Assembly (NCBI GenBank): GCA_017436645.1
Contig: JAFSCR010000023.1
Span: 1-64,000 of the forward strand
Origin: Clostridia bacterium
GTDB lineage: Bacteria > Bacillota > Clostridia > UMGS1883 > UMGS1540
Reading direction: 5' to 3'
Length of the DNA stretch: 64,000 nucleotides
This document shows positions 55,901 through 64,000 of this stretch, piece by piece. A program made the position numbers and the translations under genes. Each line of letters begins with the position of its first letter. Position 1 is the first letter of the stretch. A model generated the notes under the pieces. The model saw only the letters and a list, made by a program, of their open reading frames with translations, made no database searches and was not told the origin of the DNA.

Positions 55901-56306
55901 ACTAGAAGAGGACAGCGTGATACATTCTTTAAGAGAAAAACAGTTTAAACTTTCGGGGCTTGTTCTTGAGGACGAAGAAATTCTTCGTGCTATGGACAAT
56001 GGCGTTGACAGTTCTGCCTCGGTTCTGCCTGCTAAAATCACAAAATCCGGCATCACAGGAAGTGTTGCAACAGGCAAACAGTTTGAACAGCTCGAAAAAC
56101 ACGTAAAGAAAACAATCTCTGCACTTTTGACGAAACTTTCTAAAGGCGACATTTCGATTTCACCATATAAAATAGAGGACCGTTCTGCATGTACATACTG
56201 TAAGTTTAAAACATTCTGCGCACATGACGGAGATGCATTCCGTCATCTTTCAGCCCTTTCAAAAGATGAGATATGGGAAAGAATGGAGGCGGAATCATGG
56301 GAGTGA
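52956..56306 (+). CDS. addB: ATP-dependent nuclease subunit B
   Basis: AddB is one subunit of the AddAB helicase-nuclease that processes double-strand breaks at Chi sites. The 1116-residue product has a P-loop GKIGSGKTT (8-16), a C-terminal nuclease domain with the VDYKSGKKS motif, and the four Fe-S cysteines C760, C1079, C1082 and C1088, whose spacing matches Bacillus AddB. The ATG at 52956 has AAGGAG upstream. It overlaps addA by 10 bases. Confidence 0.95.
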   Translation: MSLRLIYGKIGSGKTTLCIREALESGRRVYFITPEQFTFTAEKRICDLVSVHGLGGVEVLSLKRFAHRMLSVSEGAALPQLDARGKVILLQKILFDNAKHLSSLKKFSSEIGSAGALSKLLGEMKRHRISPQQLLSMTDKIPNMADKLEDLAYLYKTYNRVLHDKFYDSDDVMLRFSKLLENTDELYDTEIYFDRFDGFDASEFSVLRALMQKAKRVTVTLCYHPKDKNMTAFTLHGRLSDRLLSIAKESGVMVEPAIVLETERRAEKSLRFLENGYFSYPTAVFPDEPEGIGLVTASNPLGEVHAVARRILELCRTKGYLYRDIAIAARNTASYERYIEAVLPIYGIPFFMDRTIRILEHPFTVFVLSALELITKGYTYDSVFRYVKSGFLRVPNDEIDALENYVLATGVRGNIWKDAEKWTAKASSYALGESDEDKVLREKADEVRRKIMQPLLHLEEALKEGKTAHEKCEAIYSFLEEMKAERRISALGRLFEKNGDFSLASEYRGVYNDFIDALDGVCDAFGDEEISTRRLYDVLRVALGEVETGLIPAAQDGIMVGEIDRIKGYEVKALFVIGTVDGVFPASPETGGILSDRERKMLYENGLDFAFSENKTIFEEEHLIYKCLTIPRDFLFVSYPASDMDGGVLRPSRIYLRIKELFPKVYENNMTLGLGADEKISVPQVTMQYVLNAIQKGNPDDKMRMAYGWLLENRPAEMKTALLSLSYKNQSNKLSKETIGAFMGDTLQSSVSKLEKLSACPFSYFASYVLGAKERQVMHAGAADAGRFLHDFMDLFSRRLRENRMRWQEIDDAYIEAEFSEICPILDRRLSPYMLENSMRYARLFTRLEKAVKTAVTMLSQHMKKCAFEPLGYELSFSDNGDLSPLTFTLPGGGKVKLTGRIDRADILKRPEGEGTFLRIVDYKSGKKSFDLWDVYAGLDLQLCVYLSALCGEDNKKIVGENAKPCGMLYFKLSDPIIPASPLEEDSVIHSLREKQFKLSGLVLEDEEILRAMDNGVDSSASVLPAKITKSGITGSVATGKQFEQLEKHVKKTISALLTKLSKGDISISPYKIEDRSACTYCKFKTFCAHDGDAFRHLSALSKDEIWERMEAESWE

Positions 56307-59300
56307 AATGGACAAACGAACAGGAGAAGGCCGTCTTTGGTGAAAAAGCAAATTTTCTTGTTTCAGCAGCAGCCGGAAGCGGAAAAACACAGGTCCTGAC
56401 AGGTCGTATTTTGAATAGAATTCTAAAAGATCATATTGATATCAATCGCATACTTGTGGTAACTTTCACAAAAGCTGCCGCTTCCGAAATGCGGGCAAGA
56501 ATTGCGGCGGGTCTTTCGGATGCTTTGGCGAATGACCCTGAAAATCTTCATCTGCAAAAACAAGTCACACGTATTGGCGTTTCCGATATTACGACCATGG
56601 ACTCCTTTTGCTTAAAACTTATCAAAGAGCATTTTGTTGAAGCAGGCGTTGATGCGGCGTTTCGGGTTGCTGACAGTACGGAATGTAAACTTCTTCGTGC
56701 ACGAGCGGCAGAAGATGCGCTTGAAGAAATGTATAAATCGGGAGACAGAGATTTTCTGGAATTTGCAGATGCATACAGCGATATGAAAAACGATGATAAT
56801 TTATGCACATATGCTATGTCGCTTTATGATTTTGCCTCCAGTATGCCTGATCCGTCCGGCTGGATTATCGAAAAAGCCAACGAATATCTTATAAAAACCG
56901 GCGAAGAATTTTCCGAGAGCATTTATGCAAAACAAATTTGTTCGTATGTCTCGAATGAGATTCGTTCTCTGGGGCAATCGGCTATGCATTTTTCCGAAGT
57001 GTTTTCCGATGCAGAAGCGTACAGCGCTGTTTTTCGTGAAGATGCCGCCTTGCTTTTTTCTTTGGCGGAAAAAGGAAAAACGTGGGATGCATTAAAAGAT
57101 GCTATTGATGATTTTTCATGGCCGAGACGTGGAAAGGAACAGAACAAGGCACTTTCGGAAGACGCAGAGGCGGCCAGAAAACTTTTAAAGGACCAGGCAA
57201 AGAAGATATTCAGCAAAATCTGTTATAACGCAGATGTTTGTGCAGAAATTATGCATAAATCTGCGCCTTACGTTCGTTCTCTTTGTGCGCTTGCAGAAAA
57301 GTTTGCCAAGTGTTATACGGATGCGAAAAAGGAGAAGAATGTTTTAGATTATAGTGATCTTGAACACATTGCCATTTCGCTACTTTCCGAGAAAAAAGAA
57401 GATGGTATTGTTCCGTCTCGTGTTGCATGTGCGCTGCGAGATTCCTATGATGAAATTTATATTGATGAGTATCAGGACAGTAATGATGTGCAAGAGCTTT
57501 TGTTTACCCTCATTTCCGGAGAAAGCATTGGAAGTCCCAACATGTTTATGGTTGGGGATATGAAGCAAAGCATTTATGCATTTCGAAAGACGAGTCCGGA
57601 ACTTTTTATCCGCAAAAATGAAACATATTGTGACGACGGACCGTACCGTCGTATCGCACTGAGCCGAAATTTCAGAAGCCGGAAACAGATTCTTGATTTT
57701 GTCAATCTTGTTTTTGGTCAGGTGATGAAAAAAGAAATTGGCGGCATTGCATATACGGTGGATGAACAATTAAATCTTGGTGCCGAATATCCCGAAACGG
57801 ATGAAAAATTGATTGAATTAAACATTTTGGATTCTAAAAAAGCAGGGATTAAGCGTCTGGAAGACGAGGCACAGCTTATCACAAAGAAAATCAAAGAAGC
57901 AATGGCATATCCTGTTTACGATTTGAAACTTAAGGCATACAGAAAGGCAAAGTACAGCGATATTGCTGTTATCATGCGCTCGGCAAAAGATATGCAAGCA
58001 CCGCTTACAAAAGCATGCGAGGCAGAAGGAATTCCACTCTTTTGCGATGTGGGCGGGAACTATTTTGACACGGTTGAAGTGGCTACGTTTTTATCTCTTC
58101 TTCGCTGTATAGATAATCCCCAAGATGACATTCCGCTTCTTTCCGCTATGCGTGCACCGTTCTTTGCATTTACGGAAGAAGAGCTTGCACAAATCAGACT
58201 CCGTGAGCGAGAACGTCTGTATTATTTTGCAGTCCAAAAAACCGCTGCGGAGGACTCACCGCTTGGCCATAAATGCGGGCGTTTTATAAAGTTCCTGCGG
58301 AAGTGGCGGAGAAAGGCGGCATTTTTACCGACAGATACACTTGTGCTTTCTCTTTTTGAGGAAACGGGATATCTTAGATTTTTAGATGGCCTTGAAGGCG
58401 GAGAAGCCAAACGAGCAAATTTGGAACTTCTTCTTGAAAAGGCACACCGTTTTGAACAAACGGCTTTTCGTGGACTTTTTCATTTTCTCCAATTCGTAGA
58501 GCGCCTTTCCGTAAGAGGGGAAAGTGACGGCGAGGCAAAACTGGTAGGCGGGGAAAACGTTGTCAATCTTATGAGCATTCATAAGAGTAAGGGGCTTGAA
58601 TTTCCTGTTATTATTCTTGCCGGCACAGGCAAACAGTTTAACCGCCGGTCCGTTATTGGGGATTTCCTGTTTCACAAGGATCTTGGCATAGGCCTGACCT
58701 GCGTGGATTCGAAACGCCGGATAAAATTTGATGCACCGTCAAAAACGGCCATATATTTTGCAAAGTCAGTTGAGGATATGGGCGAAGAGCTTCGTGTTTT
58801 ATATGTGGCGTTAACCCGTGCGAAGGAACGGCTGATTATAACGGGAGCCTGTGATAAAGAAAGCTTTGAAAAAGAAAGACTTGGAGGTCTTTCCTCCGGA
58901 GAAATTCTGCATATGGAAAGCCCTCTCGTGCTGCTTGCAAGATGCATAAAAGAGGATCCATCTATTCCCATATACTATCATACTTCCATGGATGTAGAAA
59001 ATGAAAAAACGAAAATCAGGGAAATCGCATCTCCGATTCCGCCGGGTGCGGCAGTTTCTGATATTTTATCCTATCAGTATGAAAACCCGGATTTACATTT
59101 ATTGCCCAGTAAAATATCTGTAACGGAATACAAAAGGCTCAGAGAAGAAAAAGACGAAATTTCCTTGCCACTTTATAAAAGCGTTGCGCTGAAAAAACCA
59201 AGATTCCGAAAGATGGAAGGGAATATTAAGGGGGCAGATTTCGGCACGCTTATGCATTTTGTAATGGAACGGTTCCCCTATGAGACTGTTCACACGCTTG

Positions 59301-59737
59301 TGCAAATTCGTTCCTACGTTGATTCTTTGGTGCAAAAGAATATTCTTTCCGAGGAGCAAGGCGCAGCGGTGGATGCAGAAAAACTGTTTCTGTTTTGGGA
59401 CGGGGAAATGGGTCATCGAATCAGAAGGGCTGATCGTGTTTTCAGAGAAACGCCGTTTACGCAAACCGTCCCCGCATCTGTTCTTACAAAAGATCCTGCA
59501 CACATTCATGATAAAATCGTCATTCAAGGTATTATAGACTGCTTTTTCTTTGAGAAAGACGGGATTGTACTTCTGGATTACAAGACAGATGCACCGTGTC
59601 CTGAAGAAGTTATTTTGGCAAGATATAAAACACAGCTCGACTGTTACGCCATGGCGCTTAAACAAAAATATTTTTCAGAAATTTCGCAAAAAGTTATTTA
59701 CTTATTTGCAAATAATGGTATAATAGAAGTAAGATAA
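56297..59737 (+). CDS. addA: ATP-dependent helicase/nuclease subunit A
   Basis: AddA is the UvrD-type helicase and nuclease subunit of AddAB. The 1146-residue product shows helicase motif I AAAGSGKT near residue 26, motif Ia, VTFTKAAA, motif II IDEYQDSN, the late helicase motif MSIHKSKGLEFPV and ALTRAK, and a C-terminal nuclease with LLDYKTD. The ATG at 56297 has GGAGGCGGA upstream. It completes a recR-miaB-addB-addA run of overlapping genes. Confidence 0.95.
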   Translation: MGVKWTNEQEKAVFGEKANFLVSAAAGSGKTQVLTGRILNRILKDHIDINRILVVTFTKAAASEMRARIAAGLSDALANDPENLHLQKQVTRIGVSDITTMDSFCLKLIKEHFVEAGVDAAFRVADSTECKLLRARAAEDALEEMYKSGDRDFLEFADAYSDMKNDDNLCTYAMSLYDFASSMPDPSGWIIEKANEYLIKTGEEFSESIYAKQICSYVSNEIRSLGQSAMHFSEVFSDAEAYSAVFREDAALLFSLAEKGKTWDALKDAIDDFSWPRRGKEQNKALSEDAEAARKLLKDQAKKIFSKICYNADVCAEIMHKSAPYVRSLCALAEKFAKCYTDAKKEKNVLDYSDLEHIAISLLSEKKEDGIVPSRVACALRDSYDEIYIDEYQDSNDVQELLFTLISGESIGSPNMFMVGDMKQSIYAFRKTSPELFIRKNETYCDDGPYRRIALSRNFRSRKQILDFVNLVFGQVMKKEIGGIAYTVDEQLNLGAEYPETDEKLIELNILDSKKAGIKRLEDEAQLITKKIKEAMAYPVYDLKLKAYRKAKYSDIAVIMRSAKDMQAPLTKACEAEGIPLFCDVGGNYFDTVEVATFLSLLRCIDNPQDDIPLLSAMRAPFFAFTEEELAQIRLRERERLYYFAVQKTAAEDSPLGHKCGRFIKFLRKWRRKAAFLPTDTLVLSLFEETGYLRFLDGLEGGEAKRANLELLLEKAHRFEQTAFRGLFHFLQFVERLSVRGESDGEAKLVGGENVVNLMSIHKSKGLEFPVIILAGTGKQFNRRSVIGDFLFHKDLGIGLTCVDSKRRIKFDAPSKTAIYFAKSVEDMGEELRVLYVALTRAKERLIITGACDKESFEKERLGGLSSGEILHMESPLVLLARCIKEDPSIPIYYHTSMDVENEKTKIREIASPIPPGAAVSDILSYQYENPDLHLLPSKISVTEYKRLREEKDEISLPLYKSVALKKPRFRKMEGNIKGADFGTLMHFVMERFPYETVHTLVQIRSYVDSLVQKNILSEEQGAAVDAEKLFLFWDGEMGHRIRRADRVFRETPFTQTVPASVLTKDPAHIHDKIVIQGIIDCFFFEKDGIVLLDYKTDAPCPEEVILARYKTQLDCYAMALKQKYFSEISQKVIYLFANNGIIEVR

Positions 59738-59764
59738 AATTAGACAAAGGAGAGAAGGTACATA

Positions 59765-60292
59765 ATGGAAAAGAAAAGACGAACTTATAGTGCTAAAAAA
59801 GACCGTGCAAACGGAAATAAAGTTTTAACGGTTATGGGTACAATAGTCGGCCTGATTTTGGTTTTCTTCATAGCATTTTTGATTTCTTTAAATATTTTCG
59901 GGCAGAGTGACGGCGGTTCGTCTCAGCCTTCAACCACAGTTCCCGGCGCCTTTGACGGTGTACCTGTAACGGGGGATGAATCTTCTCCTGCGCCTTTGGA
60001 AACAGAAGAACCTGAGGAAAACGATGAGGATGATGAGCCGGAAGAAACACAAAAACCGTCTAATTCTGAAACACCAAAGGCTACGGCAACACCAAAACCT
60101 TCGTCCACACCGAAGCCTACCGCTTCGCCTAAGCCTTCTTCCACACCGAAGCCGTCTGTGGAGCCTTCTCCCACGGTTAAACCCACCCAGACGCCTGCAC
60201 CTACGGAAAAACCTGTAGAATCGAAGAAACCCGAGGCAACTTCTACGCCTAAACCCGTAGATCCTGATAAAGTGTCCAGTGATGGACTTTGA
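59765..60292 (+). CDS. Membrane-anchored Pro/Thr-rich protein, function unknown
   Basis: The 175-residue product has a basic N-terminus, one transmembrane helix (about 20-45), an acidic Glu-rich stretch (80-97) and a low-complexity tail of PKPSSTPKP-type repeats. Such tails often span or bind the cell wall. It is not recognised. A TATAAT with extended TGG (59719-59724) inside the end of addA may give it some local transcription, but no good -35 is visible. Confidence 0.65.
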   Translation: MEKKRRTYSAKKDRANGNKVLTVMGTIVGLILVFFIAFLISLNIFGQSDGGSSQPSTTVPGAFDGVPVTGDESSPAPLETEEPEENDEDDEPEETQKPSNSETPKATATPKPSSTPKPTASPKPSSTPKPSVEPSPTVKPTQTPAPTEKPVESKKPEATSTPKPVDPDKVSSDGL

Positions 60293-60335
60293 TTGAATAC
60301 TATAATTTATTGCCTTCGGGCGGATTGGAGAATAT

Positions 60336-61040
60336 ATGGAAAAGCAGTACAAAAGAGTGATGCTGAAAATCAGCGGTGAAGCCCTTGCGGGGGAAAATGG
60401 ATTTGGTTTGGATTTTGACACGATTAATGCTATTTGCGAAACGATTGCGAAATGTGTAAAAGAAGGTTTTGAAATAGCACTTGTTGTTGGTGGCGGCAAC
60501 TTCTGGAGAGGCAGAAGCGGCAAGCAAATGGACAGAACTCGTGCTGACCATATGGGTATGCTCGCAACCGTTATTAATGCTTTGGCGCTTCAAGATTGTC
60601 TTGGCAGCGTAGGCGTTGAAACGAGAGTACAGACCGGTATTGAAATGCGCCAGATTGCAGAGCCGTATATTCGCGGAAAGGCTGACCGCCATCTTACAAA
60701 AGGTCGTGTTGTAATTTTTGGTTGCGGAACGGGTAACCCTTATTTTTCCACAGATACTGCTGCGGCACTTCGTGCGGCGGAAATCGGCGCAGAAATCATT
60801 CTTCTTGCAAAGAAAGTTGATGCGGTTTACGATAAGGACCCCAACCTTTATGACGATGCCGTTAAATTTGATAAACTGACTTATATTGATGTTTTAAACC
60901 GAGGCCTTGGCGTTATGGATTCTACTGCAACGTCTCTGTGCATGGATAATAAAATTCCGATTCGTGTGTTTGGCTTGGATGATCCCGAAAACATTCTCAG
61001 AGCCATGCGTGGCGAGAACATCGGTACTATTGTAGAATAA
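60336..61040 (+). CDS. pyrH: UMP kinase
   Basis: PyrH phosphorylates UMP to UDP. The 234-residue product starts with the amino-acid-kinase motif [12 protein letters not shown], has GGGNFWRGR for the phosphate loop and [12 protein letters not shown] for nucleotide binding. Start of the run pyrH-frr-uppS-cdsA-dxr, a classical Bacillota operon. Confidence 0.95.
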   Translation: MEKQYKRVMLKISGEALAGENGFGLDFDTINAICETIAKCVKEGFEIALVVGGGNFWRGRSGKQMDRTRADHMGMLATVINALALQDCLGSVGVETRVQTGIEMRQIAEPYIRGKADRHLTKGRVVIFGCGTGNPYFSTDTAAALRAAEIGAEIILLAKKVDAVYDKDPNLYDDAVKFDKLTYIDVLNRGLGVMDSTATSLCMDNKIPIRVFGLDDPENILRAMRGENIGTIVE

Positions 61041-61058
61041 TTTTAGGAGGACATATAA

Positions 61059-61604
61059 ATGTTAAAAGTATACGAAGATAAAATGGAGAAAGTAATGGTT
61101 TTCTTTAAAGAAGAGCTTGGCAGTATTCGTGCCGGCCGTGCAAGCGCTGCGGTTCTTGACAGAATTTCTGTTGAATATTATGGCTCTCAGTCGCCCATCA
61201 ATCAGGTTGCAACCATTTCTTCTCCTGACCCCCATATGCTCGTTATCCAGCCTTGGGATGCCAACATGGTAAAAGAAATTGAAAAAGCAATTTTGAAAAG
61301 CGAACTTGGTATCACACCGACAAATGATGGTAAAACCGTTCGTCTTTCTTTCCCGGCACTGACGGAAGAACGCAGAAAAGAACTCGTTAAAACTGTTTCC
61401 AAAAAAGCTGAGGATGCTAAGGTTGGCATCAGAAACGCCCGTCGTGATGCAATGGACGCCTTTAAGAAACAGGAAAAGAACAGCGAAATTACTGAGGACG
61501 ATTTAAAGGGCATTGAAAAGGATATTCAGAAGCTTACAGACCAGTTTACAAAGCGTATCGAAGACGAAGCAAAAGCTAAAGAGAAAGAAATTCTGGCTAT
61601 ATGA
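61059..61604 (+). CDS. frr: Ribosome recycling factor
   Basis: Frr splits the post-termination ribosome with EF-G. The 181-residue product has the family start with RAGRASAAVLD and the mid-motif EERRKELVKTV. AGGAGG precedes the ATG. It overlaps uppS by 4 bases (ATGA). Confidence 0.95.
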   Translation: MLKVYEDKMEKVMVFFKEELGSIRAGRASAAVLDRISVEYYGSQSPINQVATISSPDPHMLVIQPWDANMVKEIEKAILKSELGITPTNDGKTVRLSFPALTEERRKELVKTVSKKAEDAKVGIRNARRDAMDAFKKQEKNSEITEDDLKGIEKDIQKLTDQFTKRIEDEAKAKEKEILAI

Positions 61605-62329
61605 TTCATCTGGCAGAAAAAAAGGTTGACTTTTCACGCCTTCCGAAACACATTGCCATTATTATGGATGGGAATGGAAGATGGGCGAAGAAGAGAGGCC
61701 TTCCGAGAAGCGCAGGACATGTTCGAGGCGCTGATAATTTTAGAAAAATCGTTCGCTATTGCGGTGAGATAGGGATTTCCTATCTTACCGTATATGCATT
61801 TTCGACGGAAAACTGGTCCCGTCCTCAAGATGAAGTAAATGCGCTGATGAATCTTCTGTCTGAATATCTGGACAGAGCATATAAAGAACTGGACGATAGA
61901 GTTCGTGTGCGCATTATCGGCGAGCGTGACATGCTTTCACCCGAGCTTATTGAAAAGGTGGAAGCTTTAGAAGCGTATACGAAAGACAGAACCGGAATGG
62001 TTTTAAACATTGCACTCAGTTATGGTGCCAGACAGGAAATTGTACATGCCACAAAATCTTTGGCAAAGCGTGTTGAAAACGGCGAAATGAAAGCCGATGA
62101 GATAACAACTGAGATGCTGAATGAATGCCTATATACCGGCGACCAGCCTGACCCTGATTTAATCATTCGTCCCAGTGGAGAAAAACGAATCAGTAATTTT
62201 ATGCTCTGGCAGGCTGCATATTCCGAATTTTGGTATTCCAATGTACTATGGCCTTCATTTAAACCGGAACATCTTCTGGATGCAATTGCCGAATATCAGG
62301 GAAGAAACAGAAGGTTTGGCGGTGTTTGA
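61601..62329 (+). CDS. uppS: Isoprenyl transferase (undecaprenyl diphosphate synthase)
   Basis: UppS makes the C55 lipid carrier for peptidoglycan. The 242-residue product has the catalytic block MDGNGRWAKKRGLPRSAGH (residues 24-42), the FSTENW motif and a C-terminal RPSGEKRISNF. It depends on isoprenoid units from the MEP pathway, two of whose enzymes (IspH and Dxr) are also in this window. Confidence 0.95.
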   Translation: MIHLAEKKVDFSRLPKHIAIIMDGNGRWAKKRGLPRSAGHVRGADNFRKIVRYCGEIGISYLTVYAFSTENWSRPQDEVNALMNLLSEYLDRAYKELDDRVRVRIIGERDMLSPELIEKVEALEAYTKDRTGMVLNIALSYGARQEIVHATKSLAKRVENGEMKADEITTEMLNECLYTGDQPDPDLIIRPSGEKRISNFMLWQAAYSEFWYSNVLWPSFKPEHLLDAIAEYQGRNRRFGGV

Positions 62330-62359
62330 TTTAACTTTACGGAAGTGGAGGGATGAAAC

Positions 62360-63139
62360 GTGAAAACGAGAGTGATTTCAGGGTGTTTGGGAGCCGTCCT
62401 TTTGATTTTAGTTTTATTGTGCGGTGTTACGGTTCTTCGCATCGCTGTTGGTCTTGTGTCCATGCTTATGATAGCTGAACTGTTTCGTGCAGTAAGGCTT
62501 CGTAATTGGATTATCATTCCTGCAGCAATATTTGCAGCACTTTTAGCGGCAAATGTTTTTTCCGCAGAAATCCTATTTCCGGCATTTTGTGTTTATTTAC
62601 TTATCATGCTTTCCATTATGTTGTTTTGTTATAAGTCATTACATATGCAAGATGTTGCCGTTGCAACGCTATTCTCTTTATTCATCGGTCTATTCATGGG
62701 ATGTCTTACCCGAATCCGCATGGCAGATGGCGGCGCATATTGGATCTGGCTCGTTTTTCTTGGCGCATGGGGATGTGATGTATTTGCTTATTTTACAGGT
62801 TGCCAATTCGGCACAAAAAAACTCATGCCGGATGTAAGTCCAAAGAAAACGGTTGAAGGAGCAGTAGGCGGTACGCTGGGTGCATCGATTTGTTTCCTTC
62901 TTTTCGGCCTTATCATTGGCGGCCTCGGAAACATTCATCCCATTCCTCTGTTTTTTGCAGGCGCCCTCGCTGCACTTTGCGGACAGATGGGGGATCTTAC
63001 TGCGTCTGTTATAAAACGACAGTGCGGCATTAAGGATTATGGAAAAATCATGCCGGGTCACGGCGGTGCTATGGACCGATTTGACAGTATTTTGTTTGTG
63101 GCTCCTGCAATTTACATTTGCATGTTATTTATTCAGTAA
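62360..63139 (+). CDS. cdsA: Phosphatidate cytidylyltransferase
   Basis: CdsA makes CDP-diacylglycerol for phospholipid synthesis. The 259-residue product has many transmembrane segments and the family signature KRQCGIKDYGKIMPGHGGAM followed by DRFDS near residue 236. The start is a GTG with GGAGGG upstream. Confidence 0.93.
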   Translation: MKTRVISGCLGAVLLILVLLCGVTVLRIAVGLVSMLMIAELFRAVRLRNWIIIPAAIFAALLAANVFSAEILFPAFCVYLLIMLSIMLFCYKSLHMQDVAVATLFSLFIGLFMGCLTRIRMADGGAYWIWLVFLGAWGCDVFAYFTGCQFGTKKLMPDVSPKKTVEGAVGGTLGASICFLLFGLIIGGLGNIHPIPLFFAGALAALCGQMGDLTASVIKRQCGIKDYGKIMPGHGGAMDRFDSILFVAPAIYICMLFIQ

Positions 63140-63166
63140 TTTACCCAAAAAGGATAGGTACTTGTA

Positions 63167-64000
63167 TTGAAAAAAGTTTGTATATTAGGCTCAACCGGGT
63201 CTATCGGAACCCAGTCACTTGAAGTAATTGATTATGGCGGCAATTATGAGGTTACGGGTCTTGCGGCCGGTAAGAATGTTGCGCTTTTAGAAGAACAAAT
63301 TCGAAAGTTTAACCCTAAAATGGCGGCTGTTTATGACGAAAAGAGCGCTGCTCTTTTGAAAAACAACGTTCGTGATACGAACACGAGGATACTTTCAGGC
63401 ATTGAAGGCGTCCGTGAAGTGGCAGCGAAAAGCGGTGCGGATGTAACGGTGACGGCCATGGTCGGCAGCGCCGGCATATATCCGACGCTGGATGCCATTG
63501 AAGCCGGCAGCGATATTGCACTTGCAAATAAAGAAACGATGGTTTGTGCCGGTGATATTGTAAAGGATGCCGCAAAACGGAAAAAGGTTCAGATTCTTCC
63601 GGTTGATAGTGAACATAGTGCTGTATTTCAGTGCATCGGCAATCGCAAGAAGGATGTAAACCGCATTTTTCTAACTGCTTCGGGAGGACCGTTTTTTGGC
63701 AAAACGAGGGATGCGCTTCGCACAGTAACAAAAGCACAGGCGTTGAAACATCCCAACTGGAGCATGGGCGCAAAAATAACGATTGACAGTGCCACTATGA
63801 TGAATAAAGGTCTTGAAGTCATTGAGGCCATGCAGCTTTTTGATGTTTCGGCTGAAAATATAGAGGTTGTAATCCATAAGCAAAGTATTGTTCACTCCAT
63901 GGTTGAATTTAAAGATAATTCTGTTCTTGGCCAAATGGGGTGGCCGGATATGCGTATTCCAATTGGATTTGCGCTGGCATATCCTGATGCTTTGCCTACG
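63167..64000 (+). CDS. dxr: 1-deoxy-D-xylulose 5-phosphate reductoisomerase, partial
   Basis: Dxr makes MEP, the second step of the isoprenoid pathway. The first 278 codons are present and the gene runs off the right edge. The reading frame starts at a TTG after AGGATAGG and opens KKVCILGSTGSIGTQ. It contains LANKETMVCAG, PVDSEHSA, TASGGPF and MMNKGLEVIEA, the expected NADPH- and substrate-binding blocks. It closes the run pyrH-frr-uppS-cdsA. Confidence 0.95.
   Translation, partial: MKKVCILGSTGSIGTQSLEVIDYGGNYEVTGLAAGKNVALLEEQIRKFNPKMAAVYDEKSAALLKNNVRDTNTRILSGIEGVREVAAKSGADVTVTAMVGSAGIYPTLDAIEAGSDIALANKETMVCAGDIVKDAAKRKKVQILPVDSEHSAVFQCIGNRKKDVNRIFLTASGGPFFGKTRDALRTVTKAQALKHPNWSMGAKITIDSATMMNKGLEVIEAMQLFDVSAENIEVVIHKQSIVHSMVEFKDNSVLGQMGWPDMRIPIGFALAYPDALPT

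Noticed and set aside
1-64000. CRISPR array, insertion sequence or prophage
   Set aside because: No regularly spaced repeats, transposase or phage structural gene was seen on either strand.

Overview
The window looks like a piece of a Clostridia-type (Bacillota) chromosome. The signs are a large Bacillus-type SRP RNA upstream of dnaX, an IspH-ribosomal protein S1 fusion, AddAB instead of RecBCD, an ECF energy-coupling module, strong AGGAGG ribosome sites, near-consensus sigma-A promoters (many with an extended TGn -10) and Gram-positive signal peptides. Genus and family cannot be told from the sequence alone.

Region 1 (1-25243) is an accessory block of eight large secreted proteins (here SP1-SP8). 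Each is a single-gene unit ending in an intrinsic terminator. SP1-SP4 are built of carbohydrate-binding-like beta-sandwich modules only. SP5-SP8 are 1191-1418 residue proteins: two binding-like modules, a beta domain, a (beta/alpha)8-barrel-like domain with an invariant DEPYQ motif, a second beta domain, and more binding-like modules. All eight end in a related module of about 130-145 residues. SP1, SP3 and SP4 have long 5' leaders that share RNA structure. SP1 and SP2 converge and carry a perfect 130-bp inverted repeat over the 3' leader, ribosome site and signal-peptide start. Only SP1 has a visible promoter and the upstream leader. This looks like an expression site facing a silent cassette that could be swapped by inversion, and it is the strongest candidate in the window for an undescribed system.

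Region 2 (25374-45844) is housekeeping: serC-serA, a thioesterase, an rRNA-type methyltransferase, ecfA1-ecfA2-ecfT-truA, a beta-propeller-like membrane protein, a CvpA protein, cmk-plsC-ispH/rpsA, an esterase, murA, a WalJ-like hydrolase, an aldolase/dehydrogenase fusion with a PHP protein, coaD and a lipoate ligase.

Region 3 (45893-64000) holds tRNA-Val and tRNA-Leu, a zinc-ribbon protein that looks like a dead serine beta-lactamase relative beside an apparently active one, an Sfp-type transferase, then ffs-dnaX-ybaB-recR-miaB-addB-addA, a Pro/Thr-rich membrane protein, and the lipid/translation operon pyrH-frr-uppS-cdsA-dxr. The dxr gene runs off the right edge. No insertion sequence, prophage gene or CRISPR array was seen.
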